In this document: piece after piece, positions 1 to 7,486 of the stretch
How the letters are laid out: every line of letters starts with the position of its first letter
How positions within the stretch are numbered: position 1 is the first letter of the stretch
Assembly (NCBI RefSeq): GCF_014649495.1
Contig: NZ_BMTD01000027.1
Location: 32,552 to 96,551 of the forward strand
Length of the DNA: 64,000 nucleotides
Direction: 5' to 3'
Origin: Streptomyces filipinensis
GTDB taxonomy: Bacteria > Actinomycetota > Actinomycetes > Streptomycetales > Streptomycetaceae
Made by a program: the position numbers and the translations under genes
Notes under the pieces: model-generated
Told to the model about the DNA's origin: nothing
Databases searched by the model: none
Seen by the model: the letters and a program-made list of their open reading frames with translations, nothing else

Positions 1-380
1 GGCCGGAGGCGAAGAGTGGCCTGATGGCGGTGGTGGCCGAGTCCACGCGCGACGACGCCCTGCGCGAGCGCATCCGTGCCTCCATCGTGGAGCGTCAGAT
101 GCGCCTGGTCCTGGAGGGCCGCGCGCGGGCACAGCGGCGGGGCGAACTCCCCCCGGAACCCGATCCGCAGGAGTCCGCCCGCACGGTGGACCTGATCTTC
201 GACATGGTCGCGGGCGCGGTGGTCCACCGCACCCTGGTGAGCGGCAAGCCGGCGGACGAGGAGTGGGTGCGCGGCTTCACCCGGGTACTGCTGCTGGGCC
301 TCGCCTCCCAGCCGGCCGAGCCGGGGGCCCAGGGGGCGGCGCCCCCTGGTACCCCCCCGCGGGGCGACGACACCCCCTAG
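1..380 (+). CDS. TetR/AcrR family regulator, C-terminal part (5'-truncated by window edge)
   Basis: The reading frame is open from base 3, so the gene begins outside the window and only about 125 C-terminal residues are seen. The visible part begins PEAKSGLMAVVAESTRDDAL, which resembles the ligand-binding domain of TetR regulators, where a GL(L/M)..l..Ea.rD.al stretch precedes the last helices. The DNA-binding HTH is not visible. The last 25 residues are Pro/Gly/Ala-rich and probably disordered. The TAG stop shares the bases CTAG (377-380) with the stop of convergent icmA. A role controlling icmA or neighbouring acyl-CoA genes is an inference from position only. Confidence 0.75.
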   Translation, partial: PEAKSGLMAVVAESTRDDALRERIRASIVERQMRLVLEGRARAQRRGELPPEPDPQESARTVDLIFDMVAGAVVHRTLVSGKPADEEWVRGFTRVLLLGLASQPAEPGAQGAAPPGTPPRGDDTP

Positions 381-2077
381 AAGCCGGCCGGCTCCGTGTA
401 GACGCCCCACTCGTCGCGCAGCACCCCGCAGATCTCGCCCAGGGTGGCCTCCGCCCGCACCGCGTCCAGCATGGGCTCGATCATGTTGGAGCCGTCCCGG
501 GCCGCGTCCAGCATCGCGTCCAGCGCGGAGCGCACCGCGGACTCGTCCCGCGCCGCCTTCCGCTCGGCGAGCACCCGCACCTGCTCCCGCTCGACCTCGT
601 GGCTGACGCGCAGGATCTCCAGATCCCCGGTGACGGACCCGGTGGCCACGTTGACGCCGACGACCCTCTTGTCGCCCTTCTCCAGCGCCTGCTGGTACCG
701 GAACGCGGACTCGGCGATCTCCCCGGTGAACCAGCCGTCCTCGATCCCGCGCAGGATCCCGGAGGTGACCGGCCCGATCGGGTGCCGTCCGTCCGGGTGC
801 GCCCGAAGACCGCGCTCCTTGATCTGCTCGAAGATCTTCTCCGCGTCGGCCTCGATCCGGTCCGTGAGCTGCTCGACGTACCAGGAGCCGCCCAGCGGGT
901 CGGCCACGTTGGCGACCCCGGTCTCCTCCATCAGGACCTGCTGGGTGCGCAGCGCGATCTCCGCCGCCTGCTCGGAGGGCAGGGCGAGCGTCTCGTCCAG
1001 CGCGTTGGTGTGCAGCGAGTTGGTCCCGCCGAGCACGGCGGCCAGCGCCTCCACGGCCGTACGGACCACGTTGTTGTAGGGCTGCTGCGCGGTCAGCGAG
1101 ACCCCGGCGGTCTGCGTGTGGAACCGCAGCCACTGCGCCTTCTCGCTCTTCGCGCCGTATACATCGCGCATCCAGCGCGCCCAGATCCGGCGGGCGGCCC
1201 GGAACTTGGCGATCTCCTCGAAGAAGTCCACGTGCGCGTCGAAGAAGAAGGACAGCCCCGGCGCGAACACGTCCACGTCGAGACCCCGGCTGAGCCCCAG
1301 CTCGACGTACCCGAAACCGTCGGCGAGCGTGTACGCCAGCTCCTGCGCGGCCGTCGCGCCCGCCTCCCGGATGTGGTAGCCGGAGACGGACAGCGGCTTG
1401 TAGGCGGGGATGCCGGCGGCGCAGTACTCCATCAGGTCGCCGATGAGGCGCAGATGGGGCTCGGGCTGGAAGAGCCACTCCTTCTGCGCGATGTACTCCT
1501 TGAAGATGTCGGTCTGCAGGGTCCCGTTGAGCACCCCCGGATCGACACCCTGCCGCTCGGCGGCGACCAGGTACATGCAGAAGACGGGCACGGCCGGGCC
1601 GCTGATGGTCATGGACGTCGTCACATCGCCGAGCGGGATGTCCTTGAACAGGACCTCCATGTCGGCGGCCGAGTCGATGGCGACGCCGCAGTGCCCGACC
1701 TCACCGAGCGAGCGGGGCTCGTCGGAGTCGCGCCCCATCAGCGTGGGCATGTCGAAGGCGACGGACAGGCCCCCGCCGCCGGCGGCGAGGATCATCTTGT
1801 ACCGCTCGTTGGTCTGTTCGGCGTTGCCGAAGCCGGCGAACTGCCGGATCGTCCAGGTACGCCCGCGGTAGCCGGTCGGATGGAGGCCGCGGGTGTAGGG
1901 ATACTCCCCGGGCCAGCCGATCCGCTCGAATCCCTCGTACGTGTCACCCGGTCGGGGCCCGTAGACCGGCTCCACGGGATCGCCGGAGAGCGTGGTGAAG
2001 TCAGCGTCGCGTTTGCGCGCGGCGTCGTAGCGGGCCTGCCAGCGCCGGCGGCCCTCCTCGATGGCGTGAGCGTCCAT
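377..2077 (-). CDS. icmA: Isobutyryl-CoA mutase large subunit (acyl-CoA mutase, coenzyme B12-dependent)
   Basis: This 566-residue protein is the size of Streptomyces IcmA, and it is the substrate-binding TIM-barrel subunit that interconverts isobutyryl-CoA and n-butyryl-CoA with a separate B12-binding small subunit (IcmB). The WTIRQFAGFG motif and the following SVAFDMPTLMGRDSDEP are mutase-family signatures. Methylmalonyl-CoA mutases have Tyr89 and Arg207 where isobutyryl-CoA mutases have Phe80 and Gln198. Here residue 80 is Phe (WTIRQF) and residue 198 is Gln (EYIAQKE), which supports IcmA over MutB or MeaA. It has no C-terminal B12 domain, as expected. It is the last gene of a minus-strand run MFS-MarR-DUF3817-icmA but has its own promoter (93-bp gap). 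icmB is absent from the window. The ATG at 2077 may be a leaderless start. Confidence 0.9.
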   Translation of the reverse strand: MDAHAIEEGRRRWQARYDAARKRDADFTTLSGDPVEPVYGPRPGDTYEGFERIGWPGEYPYTRGLHPTGYRGRTWTIRQFAGFGNAEQTNERYKMILAAGGGGLSVAFDMPTLMGRDSDEPRSLGEVGHCGVAIDSAADMEVLFKDIPLGDVTTSMTISGPAVPVFCMYLVAAERQGVDPGVLNGTLQTDIFKEYIAQKEWLFQPEPHLRLIGDLMEYCAAGIPAYKPLSVSGYHIREAGATAAQELAYTLADGFGYVELGLSRGLDVDVFAPGLSFFFDAHVDFFEEIAKFRAARRIWARWMRDVYGAKSEKAQWLRFHTQTAGVSLTAQQPYNNVVRTAVEALAAVLGGTNSLHTNALDETLALPSEQAAEIALRTQQVLMEETGVANVADPLGGSWYVEQLTDRIEADAEKIFEQIKERGLRAHPDGRHPIGPVTSGILRGIEDGWFTGEIAESAFRYQQALEKGDKRVVGVNVATGSVTGDLEILRVSHEVEREQVRVLAERKAARDESAVRSALDAMLDAARDGSNMIEPMLDAVRAEATLGEICGVLRDEWGVYTEPAGF

Positions 2078-2084
2078 ACCCTCG

Positions 2085-2114
2085 AATTTACTTGGACGTC
2101 CTAGTAAATGTCGA
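2085..2114 (-). promoter_or_regulatory. icmA promoter with embedded 24-bp palindrome (candidate operator)
   Basis: On the minus strand, TCGACA (2109-2114) and TAAATT (2085-2090) are separated by 18 bp, a good sigma-70-type promoter. The -10 ends 7 nt before the icmA ATG, so the transcript could be leaderless. Bases 2086-2109 form a palindrome, ATTTACT-x-GGACGTCC-x-AGTAAAT, with only the two x positions breaking symmetry. It covers the spacer and most of the -10, an ideal repressor position. Confidence 0.6.
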
Positions 2115-2170
2115 TGGCAGACCGCCGCACGGCGCTCGTACGGCGGTCGAGCCGGGGCTCGGACCCGGGC

Positions 2171-2527
2171 TCAGGCCTTGGCGACGGCCGGTGCCGCGTC
2201 GGCGGTCCTGGCCTCCAGCTCGCGGCTGACCTTCCGCTCGACGAAGAAGGCGGCGGTGGGGACGGTCCCGGCGAGCAGCACCCACAGCTGCTTGGCGACG
2301 GGCCACTTCGCCTTCGACCCCAGGTCGAAGGCGAAGATCAGGTAGATGACGTACAGCCAGCCGTGGGCGATACCGACGAAGGTGGTGAAGGTGTCGGCAC
2401 CGTCGATGTGCAGCCCGTACTTGGCGATCACGCCCAGGGTCAGCAGGACCAGCAGCACACCGGTGACATAGGCCATGACGCGGTAGCGGGTCAGCACGCT
2501 CTTCTTCATGGAGTCGAGCGTAACCAC
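2171..2527 (-). CDS. DUF3817 family membrane protein
   Basis: A 118-residue integral membrane protein with three predicted membrane spans, at about residues 15-36, 50-70 and 81-98, the last ending in FFVERK. The pattern (HG.LYv.Y....D...K.kW) is that of actinobacterial DUF3817 proteins, whose function is unknown. The start used is a GTG at 2527 with GGAAC upstream; an in-frame ATG at 2509 (MKKS) is possible but has no visible ribosome site. It lies 25 bp after a MarR gene in the same operon. A second DUF3817 gene occurs at 5669-6019. Confidence 0.75.
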   Translation of the reverse strand: MVTLDSMKKSVLTRYRVMAYVTGVLLVLLTLGVIAKYGLHIDGADTFTTFVGIAHGWLYVIYLIFAFDLGSKAKWPVAKQLWVLLAGTVPTAAFFVERKVSRELEARTADAAPAVAKA

Positions 2528-2552
2528 CCGTTCCGGGAGATCTTGCCCGGGG

Positions 2553-3062
2553 TCACTCCTCGTCGAAGTCGCGTGCCGCGACCCGCAGCGGGCGCAGCAT
2601 GGCGAAGATCTCCGCGCACTCCTCCGCGTCGTACACCCCGAGCCCGAAGTCCATGGCCATGAGGTCGCGGGTGGCCGCGTCGACCACCTCGCGCCCCTTG
2701 TCGGTGATCACGGCGAGGGTGCCGCGCCCGTCGTTGGGATTCGGCCGCTTGGCCACCAGCCCGGACTTCACCAGCCGGTCGACGGTGTTGGTGACGGACG
2801 TGGGATGCACCATCAGCCGCTCACCGATCTTGGACATGGGCAGCTCGCCGGCCTTGGAGAAGGTGAGCAGCACCAGCGCCTCGTACCGCGCGAACGTCAG
2901 TCCGTACGGCTTGACCACCGCGTCCACCTCGGCGAGCAGGATCTGCTGGGCCCGCATGATCGAGGTGATCGCGGCCATGGACGGCACATTTCCCCAGCGC
3001 TGCTTCCAGAGCTCGTCGGCACGGGCGATGGGGTCGAAGGGAAGGCTGAGTGGCTTCGGCAC
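2553..3062 (-). CDS. MarR family transcriptional regulator
   Basis: This 169-residue protein has the winged-helix MarR fold: helices around residues 30-60, the HTH at about 75-100 (SKIGERLMVHPTSVTNTVDRLVKSGLV) and the wing with the usual basic tip (RPNPNDGRGTLAVITDKG). It starts 11 bp after the stop of the MFS gene at 3074-4312, so the two are probably co-transcribed. A repressor of the adjacent efflux gene is a reasonable guess, but the ligand cannot be read from the sequence. Confidence 0.85.
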   Translation of the reverse strand: MPKPLSLPFDPIARADELWKQRWGNVPSMAAITSIMRAQQILLAEVDAVVKPYGLTFARYEALVLLTFSKAGELPMSKIGERLMVHPTSVTNTVDRLVKSGLVAKRPNPNDGRGTLAVITDKGREVVDAATRDLMAMDFGLGVYDAEECAEIFAMLRPLRVAARDFDEE

Positions 3063-3073
3063 GTCATCAGACC

Positions 3074-4312
3074 CTACCGGCCGGTCATATGCCGGTCAGC
3101 CCCGTCTCGGCTTTCGGTCGCCCGGGCCGCGGCGGCGAGACCGCAGCAGCACAGGACGCCCGCCGCGCCGGCCACCGCCACCGCCGTCCGTACGCCCGCC
3201 ACCTGCGCCGACACGCCGGCCATCGCCATGCCGACGCCCTGGACGGTCATCAGGCCCGCGCTCAGCACGGTCATGGCCCGTCCGCGCAGCTCCTGCGGCA
3301 CGGCCCGGACGAACCACTGGTCCAGGCCCAGGGTGTACGCCGATCCGGCCCCGGACAGCAGCAGGAGCAGCAGCGAGACGGCGAGCCCGGGCCGCAGGGC
3401 GAAACCGAGGTACGGCAGCAGCGTCAGGCACAGGAGGGGCAGCGCGACGCGTTCGCGGGCCACGGGCGCGAGCCTGGCCCCGGCGAACAGCTCGCCGGCC
3501 ACCGTGCCGACGGGCAGGGCGCACATCAGCAGGCCGAGGCCCGCGGAGCCGCTGCCCAGCTCGTCCGCGTACGGCGCCGCCAGTGCCTCGGGGACGACCG
3601 AGAACCCCGCCGGGATCCAGAACAGCAGGAGCAGGACGCGCACCCGGCGGTCGGCCAGCAGCGGGCGCAGGCCGGGCGGCGTGTCCGTGCGCCGGCGGGT
3701 GCGGGCGGGGCGGTGCCGGGTGCCGCAGCGCAGCAGCCCGGCGGAGGCGAGGAAGGTGCCGACGGTGATCAGCAGGGCGTGACGCGGGCTGACCGCCGTG
3801 AGCAGCAGGCCGCCGAGGCCGTAGCCGACGAGCAGGGTGCTCTGGGCGACGATCCGCAGCAGGGAGCGGCCGAGCACGAACAGCTCGCCGTCGCCGAGGA
3901 CGTCGGCCAGGGTGGCCATGCGGGTGCCCGAGAACACCGGCGCGACGACGGCCAGGGCGCAGCGCAGCGCGAGGAGCGGCCCGATGCCGGCGCCCGGGGC
4001 GGTCATCACGGCCACACAGCCGGCGCACACCAGGTCGCAGGTGACGAGCACCCGCCGGGCCGGGAAGCGGTCGGCGACGGGGGCGAGCAGGGTGCCGCCG
4101 ACGGCGTACGGCAAGAAGCCCAGCGCGAAGGTGAGCGCGCTGAGCAGGGGCGAGCGGGTGAGGTCGTAGACGAGGACGGACAGCGCGATCTCGCTGACGA
4201 TCACGCCGAGCATGGACAGCACATGGGCGGCGAAGACGGCCCGGAACTCGGGCACGGCGAGGACACGGCCGTAGCCGGCGGGCGCCGGGGCGGCCTGCGG
4301 TGGTGCGGACAT
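3074..4312 (-). CDS. MFS transporter
   Basis: A 412-residue major facilitator with about 12 hydrophobic segments and the cytoplasmic loop motif after helix 2 (APVADRFPARRVL). It has the general look of MFS_1-type drug or metabolite exporters of actinobacteria; the substrate is not predictable. It is divergent from the ArsR-type gene at 4390, with a 16-bp palindrome in the 77-bp gap, and heads the minus-strand run leading to MarR, DUF3817 and icmA. Confidence 0.8.
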   Translation of the reverse strand: MSAPPQAAPAPAGYGRVLAVPEFRAVFAAHVLSMLGVIVSEIALSVLVYDLTRSPLLSALTFALGFLPYAVGGTLLAPVADRFPARRVLVTCDLVCAGCVAVMTAPGAGIGPLLALRCALAVVAPVFSGTRMATLADVLGDGELFVLGRSLLRIVAQSTLLVGYGLGGLLLTAVSPRHALLITVGTFLASAGLLRCGTRHRPARTRRRTDTPPGLRPLLADRRVRVLLLLFWIPAGFSVVPEALAAPYADELGSGSAGLGLLMCALPVGTVAGELFAGARLAPVARERVALPLLCLTLLPYLGFALRPGLAVSLLLLLLSGAGSAYTLGLDQWFVRAVPQELRGRAMTVLSAGLMTVQGVGMAMAGVSAQVAGVRTAVAVAGAAGVLCCCGLAAAARATESRDGADRHMTGR

Positions 4313-4347
4313 GCCGGGCAGCGTGCCGGGGTCCGGGCGGGACGCCG

Positions 4348-4369
4348 TAGAGTTTCGGCTCCAGCCGAA
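4348..4369 (+). promoter_or_regulatory. Promoter -10 and perfect palindrome between divergent MFS and ArsR-type genes
   Basis: A TAGAGT -10-like hexamer at 4348-4353 is followed immediately by the palindrome TTCGGCT-cc-AGCCGAA (4354-4369), which would lie over the transcription start of the regulator gene. ArsR-family repressors bind this type of short dyad, so autoregulation and control of the divergent MFS gene are likely. Confidence 0.5.
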
Positions 4370-4389
4370 TCTTCCCCTGGAGGTGGGCC

Positions 4390-5385
4390 GTGCCCTCCCG
4401 GCTGCGCTTCGGCGACGACGACTTCCTGCGCTGCCGGTTCGCGATCTCGCCGCTGTGGGAGACGCAGGAGGCGGTGCGCACCCTGAACCGCCCCGACCGG
4501 CACGCCTACCAGGCGCCCTGGCTGCGCAGGATCAGGGACGCGGCGGCCGGGCTCGACCTGGCTCCGCTGTGGCTGCTGATGCCCCGGCGCGGTCACTCAC
4601 CGGACTGGCTCGGCGCACCACCGATCGGACCGGCGGCCACCTTCGAGGAGGAGATCGCGGCCGTGCGGGCGTCGGACCCGGAAGCGGCCCGCGAGGACAC
4701 CGCCCTGGCGCTGGCCTGCACCCCGGGCGCGCTCCGCTCGCCGCGGGGCCGGGCCTGGCTCGCGGACCCGGTGCGGATGATCGAGGAGCTGGCGGACGCC
4801 GTGGAGGCGGCCTGGCAGGTGCTGATCGCGCCGGACTGGCCGCGGCTGCGGGCGCTGCTGGAGGCGGACGTGGCCTTCCACTCGCGGCGCCTGGCCGAGG
4901 TGGGGCTAGGCACCCTGCTGCCGGAGCTGGACAGCCGGCTGTCCTGGGACGGTCGTACGCTGACGCTCGCGCTGCACACCGAGCACGCGCGCGACCTCGA
5001 CGGCCAGGGCCTGGTGCTGATGCCGAGCGTGTTCTCGTGGCCCGACGTGATCACGGGTTTCGAGCCCCCGTGGCAGCCCACGCTGGTCTACCCGGCGCGC
5101 GGCATCGCGGGCCTGTGGACCGAGCCGGGCGCCGGGACCGCGGACGCGCTGGTACGGCTGCTGGGCCGCAACCGGGCGGCGGTCCTGGCCGCGCTGGACG
5201 AACCGGCGACCACGTCGGCGCTGGCCCACCGGCTGCGGCTGGCCCCGTCGTCGGTCTCGGCGCACCTGACGGTGCTGCGCGACGCGGGCCTGCTGACGGC
5301 CCGCCGCTACGGGCACCAGGTGCTGTACGAACGCACACCGCTGGGCATGGCACTCACCGCGTCACCGGCCACGCCCGACGCCTAG
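4390..5385 (+). CDS. ArsR-type winged-helix regulator with large N-terminal domain
   Basis: A 331-residue protein. Residues 1 to about 270 form an uncharacterised domain of the type found in actinobacterial ArsR-like regulators (DUF5937-like). The C-terminal 60 residues are a winged-helix HTH: ALAHRLRLAPSSVSAHLTVL is the recognition region, followed by the wing RRYGHQVLYERT. The start is GTG at 4390 with GGAGGTGGG just upstream. The stop shares CTAG (5382-5385) with the convergent gene. It probably regulates itself and the divergent MFS transporter. No metal-binding cysteine pattern of classical ArsR is visible. Confidence 0.75.
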   Translation: MPSRLRFGDDDFLRCRFAISPLWETQEAVRTLNRPDRHAYQAPWLRRIRDAAAGLDLAPLWLLMPRRGHSPDWLGAPPIGPAATFEEEIAAVRASDPEAAREDTALALACTPGALRSPRGRAWLADPVRMIEELADAVEAAWQVLIAPDWPRLRALLEADVAFHSRRLAEVGLGTLLPELDSRLSWDGRTLTLALHTEHARDLDGQGLVLMPSVFSWPDVITGFEPPWQPTLVYPARGIAGLWTEPGAGTADALVRLLGRNRAAVLAALDEPATTSALAHRLRLAPSSVSAHLTVLRDAGLLTARRYGHQVLYERTPLGMALTASPATPDA

Positions 5386-5672
5386 GCCAGATGCCGCTCG
5401 ACCGTCTCCACCTTGGAGGTGAGCCCGTCGGTCACCCCGGGACGGATGTCGGCCTTGAGGACGAGGGAGACGCGCGGTGCCCGCTCCTCGACCACCGCGA
5501 CGGCGCGCCTGACCACGTCCATGACCTGGTCCCACTCGCCCTCGATGCTGGTGAACATCGCGTCGGTGCGATGGGGCAGGCCCGACGCGCGGACCACGCG
5601 GACGGCGTCGGCGACGTACTCCCCCACGTCCTCGCCGACGCCCAGGGGCGTCACGGAGAAGGCGACGATCAT
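5382..5672 (-). CDS. MTH1187 family thiamine-binding protein (UPF0045)
   Basis: A 96-residue protein of the MTH1187/YkoF-like fold, beginning MIVAFSVTPLGVGEDVGEYV and containing the typical T.iEGEWD.V segment. Family members bind thiamine or hydroxymethylpyrimidine-type ligands and form small oligomers; the physiological role is unsettled. The start ATG (5672) overlaps the stop of the upstream DUF3817 gene by the ATGA arrangement, so the two are translationally coupled. The stop overlaps that of the convergent regulator gene. Confidence 0.8.
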   Translation of the reverse strand: MIVAFSVTPLGVGEDVGEYVADAVRVVRASGLPHRTDAMFTSIEGEWDQVMDVVRRAVAVVEERAPRVSLVLKADIRPGVTDGLTSKVETVERHLA

Positions 5673-6019
5673 GCGTTCACGATTCCTTCCTTGCGGGCAC
5701 GGGCGGCGATGACGGCGTCCTCGGCCTCCCGGCGCAGCGCGCGCTCGATGATGAAGCCACCGCCGGGGATGACCGAGTACGCGAAGTAGAGGGCGGCCTT
5801 GCCCTTGGCCCACTTGGTCCGGTTCCAGGCGTCCGCCCAGAAGAGCACGTAGAGGACGAACAGCACGCCGTGGATCGGACCCAGCACCGGCGCCACGTCG
5901 AAGCCGCTGTCGACCGTGTACTTGATGACGGTGCAGGTCGCGAGGATGATCCAGGAAACGCCCTCCGGAACGGAGATCAGTCGGAGACGGCGGATGGCGG
6001 AGGCTGTCTTGAGGTCCAC
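5669..6019 (-). CDS. DUF3817 family membrane protein (second copy)
   Basis: A 116-residue membrane protein with three predicted spans, at about residues 20-36, 43-64 and 77-92. It shares the DUF3817 pattern (GP.HGvLFVLYvLFW...W....KW) with the gene at 2171-2527, including a charged C-terminal helix after FIIER. Its stop overlaps the start of the thiamine-binding-protein gene (ATGA). Function unknown; coupling suggests a joint role, which is inference only. Confidence 0.75.
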   Translation of the reverse strand: MDLKTASAIRRLRLISVPEGVSWIILATCTVIKYTVDSGFDVAPVLGPIHGVLFVLYVLFWADAWNRTKWAKGKAALYFAYSVIPGGGFIIERALRREAEDAVIAARARKEGIVNA

Positions 6020-6182
6020 GGGTCACCTTCGGTGGGAGAGTCGCTGACGGCGCGGTCGCGTCGTGATCCGCTTTGTGAACGGAAGCACAAACGCCCCGCC
6101 ATTGTGGCAAACGACGCCCGTGAGGGTGCGCTCAGGGTCCGTGTCCCTCCGGGGGACCTGTTCCGTCCACCCGAGGCGCCGC

Positions 6183-6197
6183 TACTTTCACTCCGTG
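6183..6197 (+). promoter_or_regulatory. Possible leaderless start for the first AIM24 gene
   Basis: A TACTTT -10-like hexamer (6183-6188) lies 6 nt before a GTG (6195) that is in frame with the AIM24 gene and two codons before its ATG (6201). No Shine-Dalgarno sequence precedes either start, as expected if transcription begins at the GTG. The -35 region is poor (TTCCGT, 6161-6166). Confidence 0.4.
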
Positions 6198-6833
6198 GCG
6201 ATGTTCCGACTGCAGGGAAGCAAGGTGCTCGCCGTCGACATGACGGGGGACACGGTGAAGGCGAAGAACGGCTCGATGGTCGCGTACGACGGGGAGATGA
6301 GCTTCAAGAAGCTGAGCGGTGGCGGGGAAGGACTGCGCGGCATGGTGACGCGGCGGCTCACCGGCGAGCAGATGGCGGTGATGGAGGTGAAGGGGCACGG
6401 CACCTGCTGGTTCGCGGACCGGGCCTCGGAGATCAACCTGGTCGGCCTCCAGGGCGACAAGCTGTACGTGGAGTCGAGCAACCTGCTCGCGACGGACGCG
6501 GGGCTGCGCACCGGTACGACGTTCACCGGGCTGCGCGGCGCCTCGCAGGGCAACGGGCTGTTCACGACGACCGTGGAGGGCCACGGGCAGGCCGCGATCA
6601 TGTCCGACGGGCCGGCGGTCGCGCTCCGGGTCGCCCCGCAGTACCCGCTGATCGTCGACCCGGGCGCCTACATAGCCCACCAGGGCGACGTCCGGCAGTC
6701 CTTCCAGTCGGGCGTGACGTTCCGCACGTTCCTCGGTGAGGGCGGCGGCGAGGCCTTCCAGATCCGCTTCGAGGGCGACGGACTGGTGTACGTGCAGCCG
6801 AGCGAGCGGAACACGATCGCGGGGGATCTGTAG
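6195..6833 (+). CDS. AIM24 family protein, copy 1
   Basis: About 212 residues from the GTG at 6195 (or 210 from ATG 6201, MFRLQGSKVLAVDMTGDTV). The beta-rich repeats G.mvAYdG...f, the GLFTTTVEGHGQAAI core and the DPGAYIAHQGDV segment are typical of the AIM24/TIGR00266 family, which folds like a TRAP/tryptophan-RNA-binding beta barrel. Bacterial function is unknown; the yeast namesake is a mitochondrial membrane-organising protein. It ends 2 bp before copy 2, so the three AIM24 genes form one operon. Confidence 0.85.
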   Translation: MAMFRLQGSKVLAVDMTGDTVKAKNGSMVAYDGEMSFKKLSGGGEGLRGMVTRRLTGEQMAVMEVKGHGTCWFADRASEINLVGLQGDKLYVESSNLLATDAGLRTGTTFTGLRGASQGNGLFTTTVEGHGQAAIMSDGPAVALRVAPQYPLIVDPGAYIAHQGDVRQSFQSGVTFRTFLGEGGGEAFQIRFEGDGLVYVQPSERNTIAGDL

Positions 6834-6835
6834 TC

Positions 6836-7486
6836 ATGGCCTTCCGAGAGGTCAACTCCAAGATGGTCGAGGCGACCGTGCTGCCCGGCCAGCGGCTGTT
6901 CAGCCAGCGCGGCGCGATGCTCGCCTACCAGGGGGAGGTGTCCTTCACGCCGAACCTGCAGGGCGGCCAGGGCGGGCTGATGTCGATGGTCGGGCGCCGG
7001 GTGACGGGCGAGGCGACCCCGCTGATGACCGTCGAGGGCAGCGGGACCGTCTTCTTCGGGCACGGCGGCCACCACGTCCATGTCATCCACCTCACCGGCG
7101 ACACCCTCTACGTGGAGGCCGACCGTCTGCTCGCCTTCGAGGGCACGCTCCGGCAGGGCACGATGTTCATGGGCTCGCAGGGCGGGGTGATGGGCCTGGT
7201 CCGGGGCCAGGTCACCGGGCAGGGGCTGTTCACCACGACCCTGCAGGGCCAGGGCTCCGTCGCCGTGATGGCGCACGGCGGCGTCTTCGAGATCCCGATC
7301 ACCCCCCAGCGGCCGGTCCACGTCGACCCGCAGGCGTACGTCGCCCACCACGGCGAGGTCCGCAACAAGCTGTCCACCGCGATCGGCTGGCGCGAGATGG
7401 TGGGCCGCGGCTCCGGAGAGGCCTTCCAGCTGGAGCTGAGCGGCAGCGGCACGGTGTACGTCCAGGCCTCGGAGGAGAAGCTGTGA
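6836..7486 (+). CDS. AIM24 family protein, copy 2
   Basis: This 216-residue protein is the clearest AIM24 member of the three: QRGAMLAYQGEVSF, the G-rich loop GGLMSMVGRRVTGE, VEGSGTVFFG, GQGLFTTTLQGQGSVAVMA and VDPQAYVAHHGEV. It starts 2 bp after the stop of copy 1, and its stop overlaps the GTG of copy 3, so expression is almost certainly coupled. Glycine-rich turns recur about every 25-30 residues, fitting a two-layer beta barrel. No enzyme motif is visible. Confidence 0.9.
   Translation: MAFREVNSKMVEATVLPGQRLFSQRGAMLAYQGEVSFTPNLQGGQGGLMSMVGRRVTGEATPLMTVEGSGTVFFGHGGHHVHVIHLTGDTLYVEADRLLAFEGTLRQGTMFMGSQGGVMGLVRGQVTGQGLFTTTLQGQGSVAVMAHGGVFEIPITPQRPVHVDPQAYVAHHGEVRNKLSTAIGWREMVGRGSGEAFQLELSGSGTVYVQASEEKL

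Noticed and set aside
263..2104. 613-codon plus-strand frame opposite icmA
   Set aside because: The antisense strand of a high-GC gene gives long open frames. The product has no recognisable family, while the opposite strand encodes a full mutase.
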